From Microbacterium sp. SSM24 (GTDB taxonomy: Bacteria > Actinomycetota > Actinomycetes > Actinomycetales > Microbacteriaceae), in contig NZ_JAPDNQ010000001.1 of assembly GCF_025989145.1 (NCBI RefSeq), forward strand, positions 1,240,001-1,304,000: 64,000 bases of DNA. The letters are read 5' to 3'. Below are positions 7,326-16,133 of the stretch, piece by piece. Position 1 is the first letter of the stretch, and every line of letters starts with the position of its first letter. A program made the position numbers and the translations under genes. Below the pieces are notes generated by a model. The model ran no database searches, was not told where the DNA came from, and worked only from the letters and a program-made list of their open reading frames with translations.

Positions 7326-8558
7326 TCACCACGCGCCGTGACGACGTTCCCAGTCGTCCTCGATGGTGTGCCTGCGCGCCGCCACCGCTCCCGCGGGAAT
7401 CGCGGCGGCGACCACGCACGCGAGGATCAGCAGCGGAATCGTCCAGGAGTCGGTCCACCCGTGGATCAGGCCGATCCCGAACGGGAACAGCGCGACGATC
7501 GCATACCCGATGCTCTGAACGAACGCGCTGAGCGCGACCGCCGTCTCATGCGTGCGGGTGCGCAGTCCGAGCAGCACGAGCGTGAGCGGGAAGAGGAGCG
7601 GAGCGAGCCCGAGCAGCACCACCCACAGCCACGGCGCGGCCTGCGGGGCGAACAGCAGACCGGCGATGCCCGACAGCCCCGCGACGACCGCCACCCCGAA
7701 CAGCGCCCGCGTCGCGTTGAATCGCACGACGAGCACGGGCACGAGCAGCGAGCACGGCAGCCCCATCGCCGCGAACAGCGAGAGGAGGGCGCCGGCGGCG
7801 GCCGGCGTCACACCGGCGACATCCTGCAGCAGGGTGGGCAGCCACGCGAACGACGTGTAGGCGAGCACCCCCGATACCGTGAATCCGACGACGAGCGCCC
7901 ACGCAAGCGGCAGACGCCACATGCGCCGGAAGGCCTGCGGGCTCGCCGCCTCGATGTCGACGTCGGATGCCTGCGTCGACCTCGCGCGGATCGAGAGCGC
8001 GATCCACGGGATGCACGCGACGAGCGCGAACAGAGCCCACAGTCCCAGCGAGAGCCGCCAGTCCGCGGCATCCGCGATCGGCACCGCCACCAGCGGCGGC
8101 GTGAACGTCGCCACCGCCATCGTGGTCGAGTAGATCGTCGTCATGAGCCCGATGCGATCGGGGAAGTACTTCTTCACGAGCGGCGGCAGAAGGATGTTCC
8201 CCACTCCGACAGCCGCGAAGATCAGTGCGGTCGAGGCGAGCAGCGTCGTCGCGTCGACGGCGAGCGCGCGCCACGTCATGCCTGCGACGGCGACGACCAT
8301 CGCAGCCACCGCCAGCCGTTCCAGACCGAACCGTCGCTCCAGCTGCGGAGTGAGGATGCCGAACACGGCATAGCAGACCGGGGGTGCCGTGCCGATGAGA
8401 CCGGCGACCGCCGGCGTCACGGCGAAGTCGGCGCCGATGAAGGCGAGCACGGGCGAGAGCGAGGCGACGGCGGTCCGCAGCGAGAACGCGAAGAGGACGA
8501 TGCCGATCACGGCGAGCGCGCGCCCCTGCCAGAGCGGGCGCGCGGGCAGCGAGGTCAA
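7326..8558 (-). CDS. MFS transporter, CynX/NimT-like
   Basis: A 410-aa, twelve-helix major facilitator. The N-terminal region (LRTAVASLSPVLAFIGADF, then GLIGTAPPVCYAVFGILTPQL) matches the cyanate/nitroimidazole permease branch. The start is read as TTG 8558, which overlaps the purF stop in a TTGA arrangement; AGGAG sits only 2 nt upstream, so coupling rather than a good ribosome site probably drives translation. It is last gene of purM-purF-MFS. Export of a purine-related compound is possible from context only; substrate unknown. Confidence 0.82.
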   Translation of the reverse strand: MTSLPARPLWQGRALAVIGIVLFAFSLRTAVASLSPVLAFIGADFAVTPAVAGLIGTAPPVCYAVFGILTPQLERRFGLERLAVAAMVVAVAGMTWRALAVDATTLLASTALIFAAVGVGNILLPPLVKKYFPDRIGLMTTIYSTTMAVATFTPPLVAVPIADAADWRLSLGLWALFALVACIPWIALSIRARSTQASDVDIEAASPQAFRRMWRLPLAWALVVGFTVSGVLAYTSFAWLPTLLQDVAGVTPAAAGALLSLFAAMGLPCSLLVPVLVVRFNATRALFGVAVVAGLSGIAGLLFAPQAAPWLWVVLLGLAPLLFPLTLVLLGLRTRTHETAVALSAFVQSIGYAIVALFPFGIGLIHGWTDSWTIPLLILACVVAAAIPAGAVAARRHTIEDDWERRHGAW

Positions 8559-10015
8559 GACTCCTGGGACCCCTCGACCCAGGCCAGGTACTCCTCGGTC
8601 ACCGTTCCGGTGATGTAGCGGCCGTCGAAGCAGCTCATGTCGAGGTCCTCGACGTCGGAGCCCTCGAGGATCGCCGCCTTCAGGTCCTCGACCTCCTGGT
8701 ACACCATGTAGTCGGCGCCCAGCTCTTCGGCGATCTCGGGGATGGTGCGACCGTGCGCGACGAGCTCGTGGCGCGAGGGCATGTTGATGCCGTAGACGTG
8801 GGGGAAACGCACCGGCGGCGCGGCCGAGGCGAACGTGACCGTCTTGGCTCCGGCATCCCTCGCCATCTGGATGATCTGCTTCGACGTCGTGCCGCGCACG
8901 ATCGAGTCGTCGATGAGGAGCACGTTCTTGCCCTTGAACTCGCTCGACATCGCATTGAGCTTCTGGCGCACGCTCTTCTTGCGGGCGGCCTGTCCGGGCA
9001 TGATGAACGTCCGGCCGACGTAGCGGTTCTTGTAGAAGCCCTCGCGGTATTCGATGCCGAGCTTCCGCGCGACCTGCATCGCGGCGGGACGCGACGAGTC
9101 GGGAATGGGCATGACGACGTCGATCGTGCCGGCGGGGGTGTACTTCGCGATCGTGTCGGCGAGGCGCTCGCCCATGCGGAGCCGCGCCTCGTAGACCGAG
9201 ATGCCGTTCATGATCGAGTCGGGCCGGGCGAGGTAGACGTACTCGAACGAGCACGGGACGAGCTGGGCGTCGACGGCGCACTGATGCGTGTGCAGGTGCC
9301 CGTCGAGGTCGACGAACACGGCCTCGCCGGGGTCCACGTCGCGGACGACCTCGAACTCGCCGTTCTCGAGCACGAGCGACTCGCTCGTGACGACCCATTC
9401 GTAACTGCCGTCGGCGTTCTTGCGCGTGCCGAGGATGAGCGGACGGATGCCGTACGGGTCGCGGAAGGCCAGCAGGCCGTGTCCGGCGATGAGCGCGATC
9501 GCCGCGTACGAGCCCTCGACGCGCTCGTGCACGCGCGTGACCGCCTGGAAGATCTCCTCGGGCTCGAGATCCACGCCCGAGATGGAGGCCTGCAGCTCGT
9601 TCGCCAGGACGTTGACCAGCAGTTCCGTGTCACTGGAGGTGTTGAGGTGACGGCGGTCCTTGTGGAAGAGCTCGTCGGTGAGCTCACGCGTGTTGGTGAG
9701 GTTGCCGTTGTGCACGAGGACGATGCCGTAGGGCGCGTTCACGTAGAACGGCTGCGCCTCCTCTTCACTCGAGGCGGTGCCCTTGGTCGCGTAGCGCACG
9801 TGCCCCAGTCCGAGGTTGCCGAGGAGGGCGCGCATGTCGCGCGTGCGGAACGCCTCGCGCACCTGCCCCTTCTCTTTGTGCACGTGGAAGACGCCGTTGG
9901 TCTCGGCGGTCGCGATGCCCGTCGAATCCTGACCGCGATGCTGCAGCAGGAGGAGTGAGTCGTAGATCTCCTGGTTCACCGCTCCGCGGCCGACCATCCC
10001 GACGATTCCGCACAT
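8555..10015 (-). CDS. purF: Amidophosphoribosyltransferase PurF
   Basis: Makes phosphoribosylamine from PRPP and glutamine, the first committed step of purine synthesis. It has 486 aa and starts MCGIVGMVG, so Cys2 becomes the N-terminal nucleophile of the Ntn glutaminase domain (RGQDSTGIA follows). The C-terminal phosphoribosyltransferase domain has the PRPP loop VLLIDDSIVRGTTS. It lies 6 nt after purM and overlaps the MFS gene by 4 nt. Cysteine residues sit in the C-terminal region (DLDMSCFDG), as in B. subtilis-type enzymes with an iron-sulfur cluster. Confidence 0.97.
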   Translation of the reverse strand: MCGIVGMVGRGAVNQEIYDSLLLLQHRGQDSTGIATAETNGVFHVHKEKGQVREAFRTRDMRALLGNLGLGHVRYATKGTASSEEEAQPFYVNAPYGIVLVHNGNLTNTRELTDELFHKDRRHLNTSSDTELLVNVLANELQASISGVDLEPEEIFQAVTRVHERVEGSYAAIALIAGHGLLAFRDPYGIRPLILGTRKNADGSYEWVVTSESLVLENGEFEVVRDVDPGEAVFVDLDGHLHTHQCAVDAQLVPCSFEYVYLARPDSIMNGISVYEARLRMGERLADTIAKYTPAGTIDVVMPIPDSSRPAAMQVARKLGIEYREGFYKNRYVGRTFIMPGQAARKKSVRQKLNAMSSEFKGKNVLLIDDSIVRGTTSKQIIQMARDAGAKTVTFASAAPPVRFPHVYGINMPSRHELVAHGRTIPEIAEELGADYMVYQEVEDLKAAILEGSDVEDLDMSCFDGRYITGTVTEEYLAWVEGSQES

Positions 10016-10021
10016 GGGGTG

Positions 10022-11161
10022 TTACTTCGCTCCGTTGTTCTCGCTGTAGGCGCCGACGAGGCGCACTGCGCCGCCGTCGACCCCCTTCGCACCCTGCTCG
10101 AACTCGCCCGCCGGGCGCTCTCCGGTGCGGACGACTCCGACCTGCCAGGTCGCGATGCCTTCGGCGGTGAGGGCGGATGCCGCTGCCCCCGCCTTGTCCG
10201 CGGCCACGACCGCCAGGAACCCGATGCCGAGATTCCACGTGCCCTCCGTCGCCTGGAGCTCCAGGTCGCCGAGGTCGGCGAGGACGCGGAACACCGGAGG
10301 CGGCGACCACGTCGCGCGGTCGACCTCCACCCAGGTTCCCTGGGGCAGCACGCGGGCGAGGTTCGCCGCGATGCCGCCGCCGGTGACGTGGCTGAGAGCG
10401 TGGACCGCGTCGTCGGTCTCGGCGATGAGACGCAGGAGCGGCCGGGTGTACAGGCGCGTCGGCTCGAGCAGCGCCTCGCCCCAGGTGGTGCCGTGCGCGC
10501 CGAGGTCCGGTGCACGGTCGCCGTACTGGATGCCGGCACCGGCGACGATGTGTCGGACGAGCGAGTAGCCGTTCGAGTGCAGCCCCGAGCTCGCGAGCGC
10601 GAGGACGACGTCCCCGTCGCGCACGCGGTCGGCCCCGAGGAGCCGGTCCGCCTCGACGACGCCGGTGGCGGCGCCCGCGACGTCGTAGTCGTTGATGCCG
10701 AGCAGGCCGGGGTGCTCGGCGGTCTCGCCGCCGACGAGGGCGGTTCCGGTCTCGGCCGCGCCCTGCGCGATGCCCCGCACGATATCGGCGATGCGCTCCG
10801 GGAAGACCTTGCCGCACGCGATGTAGTCGGTCATGAAGAGCGGCTTCGCGCCGACCACCACGATGTCGTCGACGACCATGCCGACCAGGTCGAGGCCGAT
10901 CGTGTCGTGCTTGTCGATGGCCTGCGCGATCGCGACCTTGGTGCCCACCCCGTCGGTGCTCGACGCGAGGAGGGGCTTCGCGTAGGCGCGAAGCGCGCTC
11001 GCGTCGAAGAGCCCCGCGAACCCGCCGACTCCGCCCAGGACCTCGGGTCCGTGGGTGCGGCGCACGGCCGACTTCATCAGCTCGACGGCGAGATCACCGG
11101 CGGCCGTGTCGACGCCCGCTGCGGTGTACGGGTTGACGGCATCGGGGGAAGTGGAGGCCAC
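10022..11161 (-). CDS. purM: Phosphoribosylformylglycinamidine cyclo-ligase PurM
   Basis: Closes the imidazole ring, converting FGAM to AIR with ATP. It has 379 aa; ADGVGTK-type (SSTDGVGTKVAIAQ), GLDLVGMVVDDI and LVGGETAEHPG motifs are present. The GTG 11161 start is fixed by a TAGGCT box ending 6 nt upstream (leaderless). purM leads the purM-purF-MFS operon. The remaining purine genes are elsewhere in the window (purD, purC, purSQ). Confidence 0.97.
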   Translation of the reverse strand: MASTSPDAVNPYTAAGVDTAAGDLAVELMKSAVRRTHGPEVLGGVGGFAGLFDASALRAYAKPLLASSTDGVGTKVAIAQAIDKHDTIGLDLVGMVVDDIVVVGAKPLFMTDYIACGKVFPERIADIVRGIAQGAAETGTALVGGETAEHPGLLGINDYDVAGAATGVVEADRLLGADRVRDGDVVLALASSGLHSNGYSLVRHIVAGAGIQYGDRAPDLGAHGTTWGEALLEPTRLYTRPLLRLIAETDDAVHALSHVTGGGIAANLARVLPQGTWVEVDRATWSPPPVFRVLADLGDLELQATEGTWNLGIGFLAVVAADKAGAAASALTAEGIATWQVGVVRTGERPAGEFEQGAKGVDGGAVRLVGAYSENNGAK

Positions 11162-11167
11162 GACTCC

Positions 11168-11173
11168 AGCCTA
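11168..11173 (-). promoter_or_regulatory. Leaderless -10 of purM
   Basis: TAGGCT on the minus strand, then GGAGTC, then GTG 11161. Confidence 0.65.
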
Positions 11174-11178
11174 CCGGC

Positions 11179-11211
11179 GGCGCGCCCGCACGGATGCCGC
11201 GTGACGGGTGC
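11179..11211. repeat. 33-nt direct repeat, left copy
   Basis: Matches 11418-11450 with a single C/T difference; the core is ACGGATGCCGCGTGACGG. It also forms a hairpin with the following GCACCCGGCATCCGT. Confidence 0.75.
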
Positions 11212-11314
11212 CGAGCACCCGGCATCCGTCGCCCTTGACTGCTCCCGGTCTCTGCCGCGCTCGTCATCTCAACCGCGATCGTCCCTCCCCGCCGCGATCG
11301 CCCGTCACGAGCGG

Positions 11315-11376
11315 AGGAGATGTGACGAAAGGAGGACGGATGCCGCGCCCGCCGTCCTCCTTTGGTCACATCTCCT
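11315..11376. repeat. Long palindrome, family E
   Basis: Arms 11315-11339 and 11352-11376 (25 nt each, one mismatch) around a 12-nt loop; the arm begins AGGAGATGTGAC. It lies between divergent genes, so it is not simply a terminator. Confidence 0.8.
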
Positions 11377-11417
11377 CTCTTGATCACCGGCGCGCGAACC
11401 GGCCGGCGAACCGGACC

Positions 11418-11450
11418 GGCGCGCCCGTACGGATGCCGCGTGACGGGTGC
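11418..11450. repeat. 33-nt direct repeat, right copy
   Basis: Second copy of the repeat at 11179-11211. Together the copies flank palindrome E. Confidence 0.75.
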
Positions 11451-11485
11451 GCGGCCCGGCGGGGCGGGGCGGGGCGAGGCGGACC

Positions 11486-11491
11486 TACAAT
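11486..11491 (+). promoter_or_regulatory. Leaderless -10 of the 11498 gene
   Basis: TACAAT followed by GTCGGC and then ATG 11498. Confidence 0.6.
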
Positions 11492-11497
11492 GTCGGC

Positions 11498-12109
11498 ATG
11501 GGCGGCACCGGGGCTCCGGAGTGGCTGATCCGCGAGGACGCGGGTCAGCCGGTTCTGCTCGCCCTCTACCTGCGGCAGGTGCTCGGGATCCGCTCCCCGG
11601 AGGAGCTCCCGCAGCTGCGCGGCATCCCTCCGCGGGTCAACGACCGCGACGACGAGACCCAGGCGCTGCTCGAGCGGCAGTGGCGCGAGTACTGGGCCAT
11701 GACGGTCGAGCCGCAGGCCCATCCGTCACCCGTGCCGCTCGACCTCGTCGAGGGGTTCGACACCATGCTCGCGCTGGCGTCCGAGGGCGCCGAGGTGCTG
11801 CGGGCCGCCGCCACGCCGCATGCCGCCGAAGCGCTCGCGTTCGCGCAGTCCGCGCACGCGCGGTACCGGCGTGACGCCAGCCCGGGGACCGGTACGGCCT
11901 ATCGCGCGTATGCGAGCGCGATCGCGGAGCACGAGCGCCAGGTGGGTCGCCGTGCGCACTCGTTCGAGCTGAACGTGCAGGTGCTGCCGCTCGCGCAGCG
12001 GGGCGTGTGGTGGATCGGATCGCTCACGATCGCCGTCACCGACGGATTGCGGGGGGATGTCGCGGCCTTCGACGCCGCGATCCATCCGATCATCGCCGAA
12101 CTGGCGTAG
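11498..12109 (+). CDS. Conserved hypothetical protein
   Basis: A 203-aa soluble protein of no family I recognise. It has no signal peptide, membrane segment or known motif. It starts MGGTGAPEWLIREDAGQPV and has a Trp/Gly-rich segment RGVWWIGSLTIAV near the end. ATG 11498 is supported by the leaderless TACAAT box. It converges on the 12112 gene with only 2 nt between stops. Confidence 0.75.
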   Translation: MGGTGAPEWLIREDAGQPVLLALYLRQVLGIRSPEELPQLRGIPPRVNDRDDETQALLERQWREYWAMTVEPQAHPSPVPLDLVEGFDTMLALASEGAEVLRAAATPHAAEALAFAQSAHARYRRDASPGTGTAYRAYASAIAEHERQVGRRAHSFELNVQVLPLAQRGVWWIGSLTIAVTDGLRGDVAAFDAAIHPIIAELA

Positions 12110-12111
12110 CG

Positions 12112-12438
12112 CTAAGGGGTCTCGTCGACCTGGACCGATTCGCGGTCGACCGTCACGCTGTGCGTGTGGCTGCGCGAACGGCGGTCGAGCAGCAGCGCGA
12201 CGACGGCGGCGAGCGCCAGGCCCACCGGCACGCACACGAGGGCGAGGAACCCGAACACCTGACCCTGCGAGTACACGAGCCCGGTGTTGGGGCTGACGTC
12301 CTCGGTGCCGTCGAACGCGAAGGTCAGGATCATCGCGACGAGGATCCCCAGCGCGGCGCCGACCAGCAGGAAGACCGAGAACTTCGGGGCGCGGCGCACG
12401 CGCACGGTCTCGATGTGGTCCTCGACGTGCTCGGTCAT
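12112..12438 (-). CDS. Small two-helix membrane protein
   Basis: A 108-aa protein. A short charged N-terminus (EHVEDHIETVRVRRAPKF) leads into two hydrophobic helices at about residues 22-42 and 63-85, followed by a soluble acidic tail ending VDETP. Family not recognised; related small proteins are frequent in Microbacteriaceae. The start is set by GACAAT-N6-ATG (leaderless). Confidence 0.75.
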   Translation of the reverse strand: MTEHVEDHIETVRVRRAPKFSVFLLVGAALGILVAMILTFAFDGTEDVSPNTGLVYSQGQVFGFLALVCVPVGLALAAVVALLLDRRSRSHTHSVTVDRESVQVDETP

Positions 12439-12444
12439 GCTTCC

Positions 12445-12450
12445 ATTGTC
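12445..12450 (-). promoter_or_regulatory. Leaderless -10 of the 12112 gene
   Basis: GACAAT on the minus strand, 6 nt before ATG 12438. Confidence 0.55.
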
Positions 12451-12481
12451 CCACTCCCCGCGGCATCCGTCCCCGCAGGCG

Positions 12482-12539
12482 CGAGTCGCCAAGACGCGCC
12501 GACCCTGCGCACGCGAGAGCGGCGTGTTCTGGCGACTCG
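12482..12539. repeat. Long palindrome, family A copy 1
   Basis: Arms CGAGTCGCCAAGACGCGCC and its near complement (three differences) around a 20-nt loop. It lies past the htaA-like stop, oriented to end that transcript. Related copies are at 21265 and 37036. Confidence 0.8.
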
Positions 12540-12614
12540 GCGCTCCGAGCGGGCACCGGGAAGGGGACGGCGCCCCGCGAAGCCGAGCGGGGCGCCGTCC
12601 GAGAACGCCGGGGG

Positions 12615-15600
12615 TCAGTCGGCGTCGGTGCCTCCGCTGTCGCCGGCCGTCGCACGGCGGCGGGAGGTCACGATCCAGACCGCGACGCCGATCCCGAGCG
12701 CCAGGGCGAGACCGCCCACGGCCCAGGGCCACACCGGCGCCGCGTCTTCACCCGACGCGGCTTCGGTGTCGTCGGCGCCGGCCTCGGCGACCGGCACCTC
12801 GTCCACGGGCGCGGCGACCGGGGCCGCTCCGCAGTCCGCCGGGACCGGCAGCACGGCCGAGATCGGGTCGAGCGCTTCGCCCGCGGCGTACGTGCCGAAC
12901 GCTGCCGCGCCGGCGTCGGTGAGCGTTGCCGGGAGCGCGTCGAGCACGAGGCCCTCGTCGGTCAGCTCCAGGTCGGGCAGAGCGAACTCCGCCAGACGGA
13001 CCCCGGCCTGCTCGACCGCGGCGCCCTCCTGGGTCGTGCCCGACACGTCGAACACGAGGTATCCCACGTCGCCGGCGAGTTCGATCCGCGCGTTCGCGAG
13101 AGTCGTGTCGAGCGCGCCGCCGTGACCGGTGAAGCGGATGCTGCCGCCGAACGTCACGAGCCCGGTGCGGGACGCGGCATCCGTCGTGCCGGTACCCGAG
13201 CTCCACACGAACTCCGGGTACTCGTACACCACGTCGACGAGCTCCCAGCCACCCGCGGCGATGCCCTCGATGTACGTGCGGAAGCTCTTCTTGAACCCCC
13301 AGCGCAGCGTCGCGTCCGCGACGACGCAGCCGTCGGTCTCGGCCGCGGCGCGCGCGAGGGTGAAGCGGATGCCTCGGTCCACGGACCCCTGGAAGGTGAG
13401 CGTGTGCTCCCCGTCGGGCAGCGTCGCAGGGAGGGCGCCCGTCCAGGTGGCCGTGCCCGAGGCATCCGCGGTCACTTCGCCCAGCAGCGTGGGCGTCGAA
13501 TAGACCACGACCGAGATGCCGGACTCGTTCGGCGCGAAGCCCGGCACCGAGACCGTGGCGGTCCTGCCCGATGCGAGCGCGGCGAGAGTGTCGTCGTCGA
13601 GCTCGATCCCGGACGTCGCCGGGGGCGTCGACGGGATGCTCGCGACGGGCGCCTTCGGTGCGGCGGTCGCGACGGTGCCGGTGCTGCCCGCGGGAGCGGG
13701 CGCGGCGACGCCGATCGTGAAGGTCACCGGGTCGAGGGTCGTGGTGAAGCCCTGGAACACCCGGCTGCGGCCTTCCGCGGTCAATGTCGCGGGGACGCTG
13801 CGGTAGGTGACGGCCCCGCTCGCCGTGATGCGGGTCGCCGAGGCGAGGTCGAGGGTCGCGAATGCGACCTGCGATCCGCCGCTGGTCACGGACAGCGTCG
13901 CGGACGACGCCGAGGTGATGCGCACCTGCGGGTTCGCGACGGTCACGTCGAGCACGCCACCGTGGCCCGTGAACCGCACCGCGCCCGCGTACGACACGGT
14001 GCCGGTGCCGGTCGCGGCACTGTAGGTGGAGGCGGCCGACTGACCGAACTGGAAGAGCCCGTTGGCGCGGGTGGCGCCGCCGGACACCGCGATCGCGCCG
14101 TGCGCGATGTCGCCGGTGACGTATGAGGCGAAGCTCGACGAGATCGCCCACTTCAGCGAGCCCGCACCGGCGGGCGCGGTCGGCGGCGCGACCGGCGGCT
14201 TCGGGTCGACCGGCGGCTCGGGGTCGACGGGCGGCGTCGTGCCGGGGAAGAGCACCTTCCAGTGATCGGCCGTGAGCGGCACGTCGGCGCGCGCATAGAT
14301 CGTCGAGGCGCCGGGGGCGGTGTGCCCCTGCCACACGATGACCTCGTACGTCTTGGCCGGGTCGAGGTGGGCGGTCGGCGCGACGAGGGTCTTGGCGAAG
14401 CCGCCGCCGACGATGGCTCCTGGCGTCATCCAGTAGCCGAACGCGACGTAACCGCCGCCGGCGTCGACGTGCGCCTCGGTCCCCTTCTCGATGATGGCCG
14501 CGTAGGCGCCCGTGACCGATCCGAAGCCCGACCCGACGATGTCGACCGTCGCGCCGGCGGTCTGGGAGACGTCCGACACCGACAGCGTCAGCGCGGGAAC
14601 GGCCGGCGGGAACACGGCGTTCCACTGCGCGTCGCTGATCGTGACATCGGCACGCGCGTGGATCGTGACGGCGGTCGGGAGCGTGTGCTGCTGCCACGCG
14701 ATCACCTCGTACTGGGTGGTGCGGTCGAGCTTCGCGGCGGGGGCGACGAGGTCGACGGCGAAGGCGCCGCCCGCGATGCCGCGCACGTACTGCATGGCCG
14801 CGTACCCGCCGCCGGCCGTGACGGCTGCCTCGGTGCCCTTCTCGATCAGCGCGACGTACTCGCCCGTGGCGGTGCCGAACTGGCTGCCTGCGACGCGCAC
14901 GGTGAGACCGGCGTCGGTCGCGGTGACGGCGGTCGCCGAGACCTTCGCGGCCGGCGTGTAGGCGAGGGCGACGCTCTTCTCCTGCGCGGCGTTGCTCACA
15001 CCGCCGGCGCCGTACGTGTAGATGCCGTACGTGCCGCCCGCGGGCGGGGTCGCGGCATCCTTCAGCGTCAGCCGTGCGGTGAACGTGCCATCGGTCTCGA
15101 GCTCGACCCACTGTGCCCGGATCGCGCCCTGGTACTGCGAGGGCACCTGCGCGAGGACGGATGCTGCGAGCGCCCACTGCTGCGCGCCGACCGCCCGCTG
15201 CGACGAGGCCGCGCCGGCGGAGGGCTGCCATGCGGCGCCGAAGGATCCGAAGACGACGTACGTGCCCTGGGGCAGGGTGTTCGGGATCGGCACTCCGCGT
15301 CCGCCGACGTTGGCTGCCGGGTCGTAGCCCGAGCCCTCGACGACGACGACGTCGCCCGCCTTCACCGCGGTCTGACCGATCGGCGTCACGCCGTCTGCGG
15401 CGAACACCTCGAGCGTCGGCGTGAAGGTCGGCTCGGGTTCGGGCTCCGGCTCAGGCTCCGGCTCGGGTTCGGGCTGCGGCTCGGGTTCGGGCTGCGGCTC
15501 GGGTTCCGGCTCGGCGGGCGGGAAGACGGCATCCCACTGCGCGGAGCTCACGGTGACGGCGGCCCGGGCGTAGATCGTGGCGGCCGTCGGCAGCGTGTGC

Positions 15601-15971
15601 TGCTGCCACGCGATGACCTCGTACGACAGGGTGCGGTCGAGGGATGCCGCGGGCGCGGTGAGGTCGACGGAGAACGCCCCGTCGGTCAGCGACCGCACGT
15701 ACTGCATCGCCGCGAAGCCGCTGCTGGCCGTGACGGTGCCTTCCGCTCCCGCGGGGATGACCGCGACGTAGGCGCCGGGCACCGCGCCGAGCTCGGACGC
15801 GCTCGCGCGCACCGTGAGGCCGGGGGCCGCGGCCGCCGTCACCTCTGCGGTGATGGCCGGCCCCGCGGCGAGCGCCGGCGGGGCGGTGACGGCTCCGGCG
15901 ACGATGAGGAGCAGGGCGAGAACGGTCGCGACGGCGGCTCTGCCACGGTCGAGGACGGGCTGCGTGAACAC
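12615..15971 (-). CDS. HtaA-domain heme-binding surface protein
   Basis: An 1118-aa exported protein that should capture heme at the cell surface and pass it to HmuT. Residues 1-36 are a signal peptide ending PPALAAGPA. Three related modules follow (about 38-150, 345-455, 460-575), each with YEVI-x-WQ-x-HT and a W-x3-FP end. A Pro-Glu linker lies at 153-182 and another module at 187-340. Two HtaA domains occur at about 605-755 and 887-1045, each with a SF-x2-Y start and FTGHGG. A C-terminal helix (1080-1101) plus RRR anchors it; no LPxTG sortase signal is seen. GTG 15971 has GGAGA upstream. It is divergent from hmuTUV with DtxR-type boxes between. Confidence 0.85.
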   Translation of the reverse strand: MFTQPVLDRGRAAVATVLALLLIVAGAVTAPPALAAGPAITAEVTAAAAPGLTVRASASELGAVPGAYVAVIPAGAEGTVTASSGFAAMQYVRSLTDGAFSVDLTAPAASLDRTLSYEVIAWQQHTLPTAATIYARAAVTVSSAQWDAVFPPAEPEPEPQPEPEPQPEPEPEPEPEPEPEPTFTPTLEVFAADGVTPIGQTAVKAGDVVVVEGSGYDPAANVGGRGVPIPNTLPQGTYVVFGSFGAAWQPSAGAASSQRAVGAQQWALAASVLAQVPSQYQGAIRAQWVELETDGTFTARLTLKDAATPPAGGTYGIYTYGAGGVSNAAQEKSVALAYTPAAKVSATAVTATDAGLTVRVAGSQFGTATGEYVALIEKGTEAAVTAGGGYAAMQYVRGIAGGAFAVDLVAPAAKLDRTTQYEVIAWQQHTLPTAVTIHARADVTISDAQWNAVFPPAVPALTLSVSDVSQTAGATVDIVGSGFGSVTGAYAAIIEKGTEAHVDAGGGYVAFGYWMTPGAIVGGGFAKTLVAPTAHLDPAKTYEVIVWQGHTAPGASTIYARADVPLTADHWKVLFPGTTPPVDPEPPVDPKPPVAPPTAPAGAGSLKWAISSSFASYVTGDIAHGAIAVSGGATRANGLFQFGQSAASTYSAATGTGTVSYAGAVRFTGHGGVLDVTVANPQVRITSASSATLSVTSGGSQVAFATLDLASATRITASGAVTYRSVPATLTAEGRSRVFQGFTTTLDPVTFTIGVAAPAPAGSTGTVATAAPKAPVASIPSTPPATSGIELDDDTLAALASGRTATVSVPGFAPNESGISVVVYSTPTLLGEVTADASGTATWTGALPATLPDGEHTLTFQGSVDRGIRFTLARAAAETDGCVVADATLRWGFKKSFRTYIEGIAAGGWELVDVVYEYPEFVWSSGTGTTDAASRTGLVTFGGSIRFTGHGGALDTTLANARIELAGDVGYLVFDVSGTTQEGAAVEQAGVRLAEFALPDLELTDEGLVLDALPATLTDAGAAAFGTYAAGEALDPISAVLPVPADCGAAPVAAPVDEVPVAEAGADDTEAASGEDAAPVWPWAVGGLALALGIGVAVWIVTSRRRATAGDSGGTDAD

Positions 15972-16051
15972 GTGTGGGTCTCCGGGTGCCCGGGCGCGCG
16001 CCGAGGCGCACGGTTCCGGTGCGTCAGTGCGATCGGGTGGGATTTGAGAGG

Positions 16052-16070
16052 TGAGGTTAGCCTCACCTAA
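16052..16070. promoter_or_regulatory. DtxR/IdeR iron box 1
   Basis: TGAGGTTAGCCTCACCTAA matches the 19-nt DtxR/IdeR consensus (TWAGGTTAGSCTAACCTWA) at 17 positions. It lies in the htaA-hmuT divergent gap, placed to repress the surface protein when iron is plentiful. Confidence 0.85.
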
Positions 16071-16114
16071 GCTCGTTCGAGACCGTACGGCACATTCTCA
16101 GCCGGCGTCAAGTC

Positions 16115-16133
16115 TAAGGTAAGGCTTACCTAT
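16115..16133. promoter_or_regulatory. DtxR/IdeR iron box 2
   Basis: TAAGGTAAGGCTTACCTAT matches the same consensus at 16 positions. It overlaps the hmuT start codon, so binding would block transcription initiation directly. Confidence 0.8.

Larger units (their letters stand above)
11162..11497. other. Divergent intergenic region with repeats
   Basis: A 336-nt gap between purM and the 11498 gene. It holds the purM -10 box, a 33-nt direct repeat at each side, a 25-nt-arm palindrome in the middle and the TACAAT box of the next gene. I see no open frame with a credible start or RNA gene. Confidence 0.7.

Noticed and set aside
12748..15231. Minus-strand 827-codon frame inside the HtaA-like gene
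   Set aside because: Overlaps the real frame with Arg-rich junk; the real frame has signal peptide, HtaA domains and an anchor.
15426..15515. DNA tandem repeat
   Set aside because: Explained by the Pro-Glu linker codons of the HtaA-like protein.
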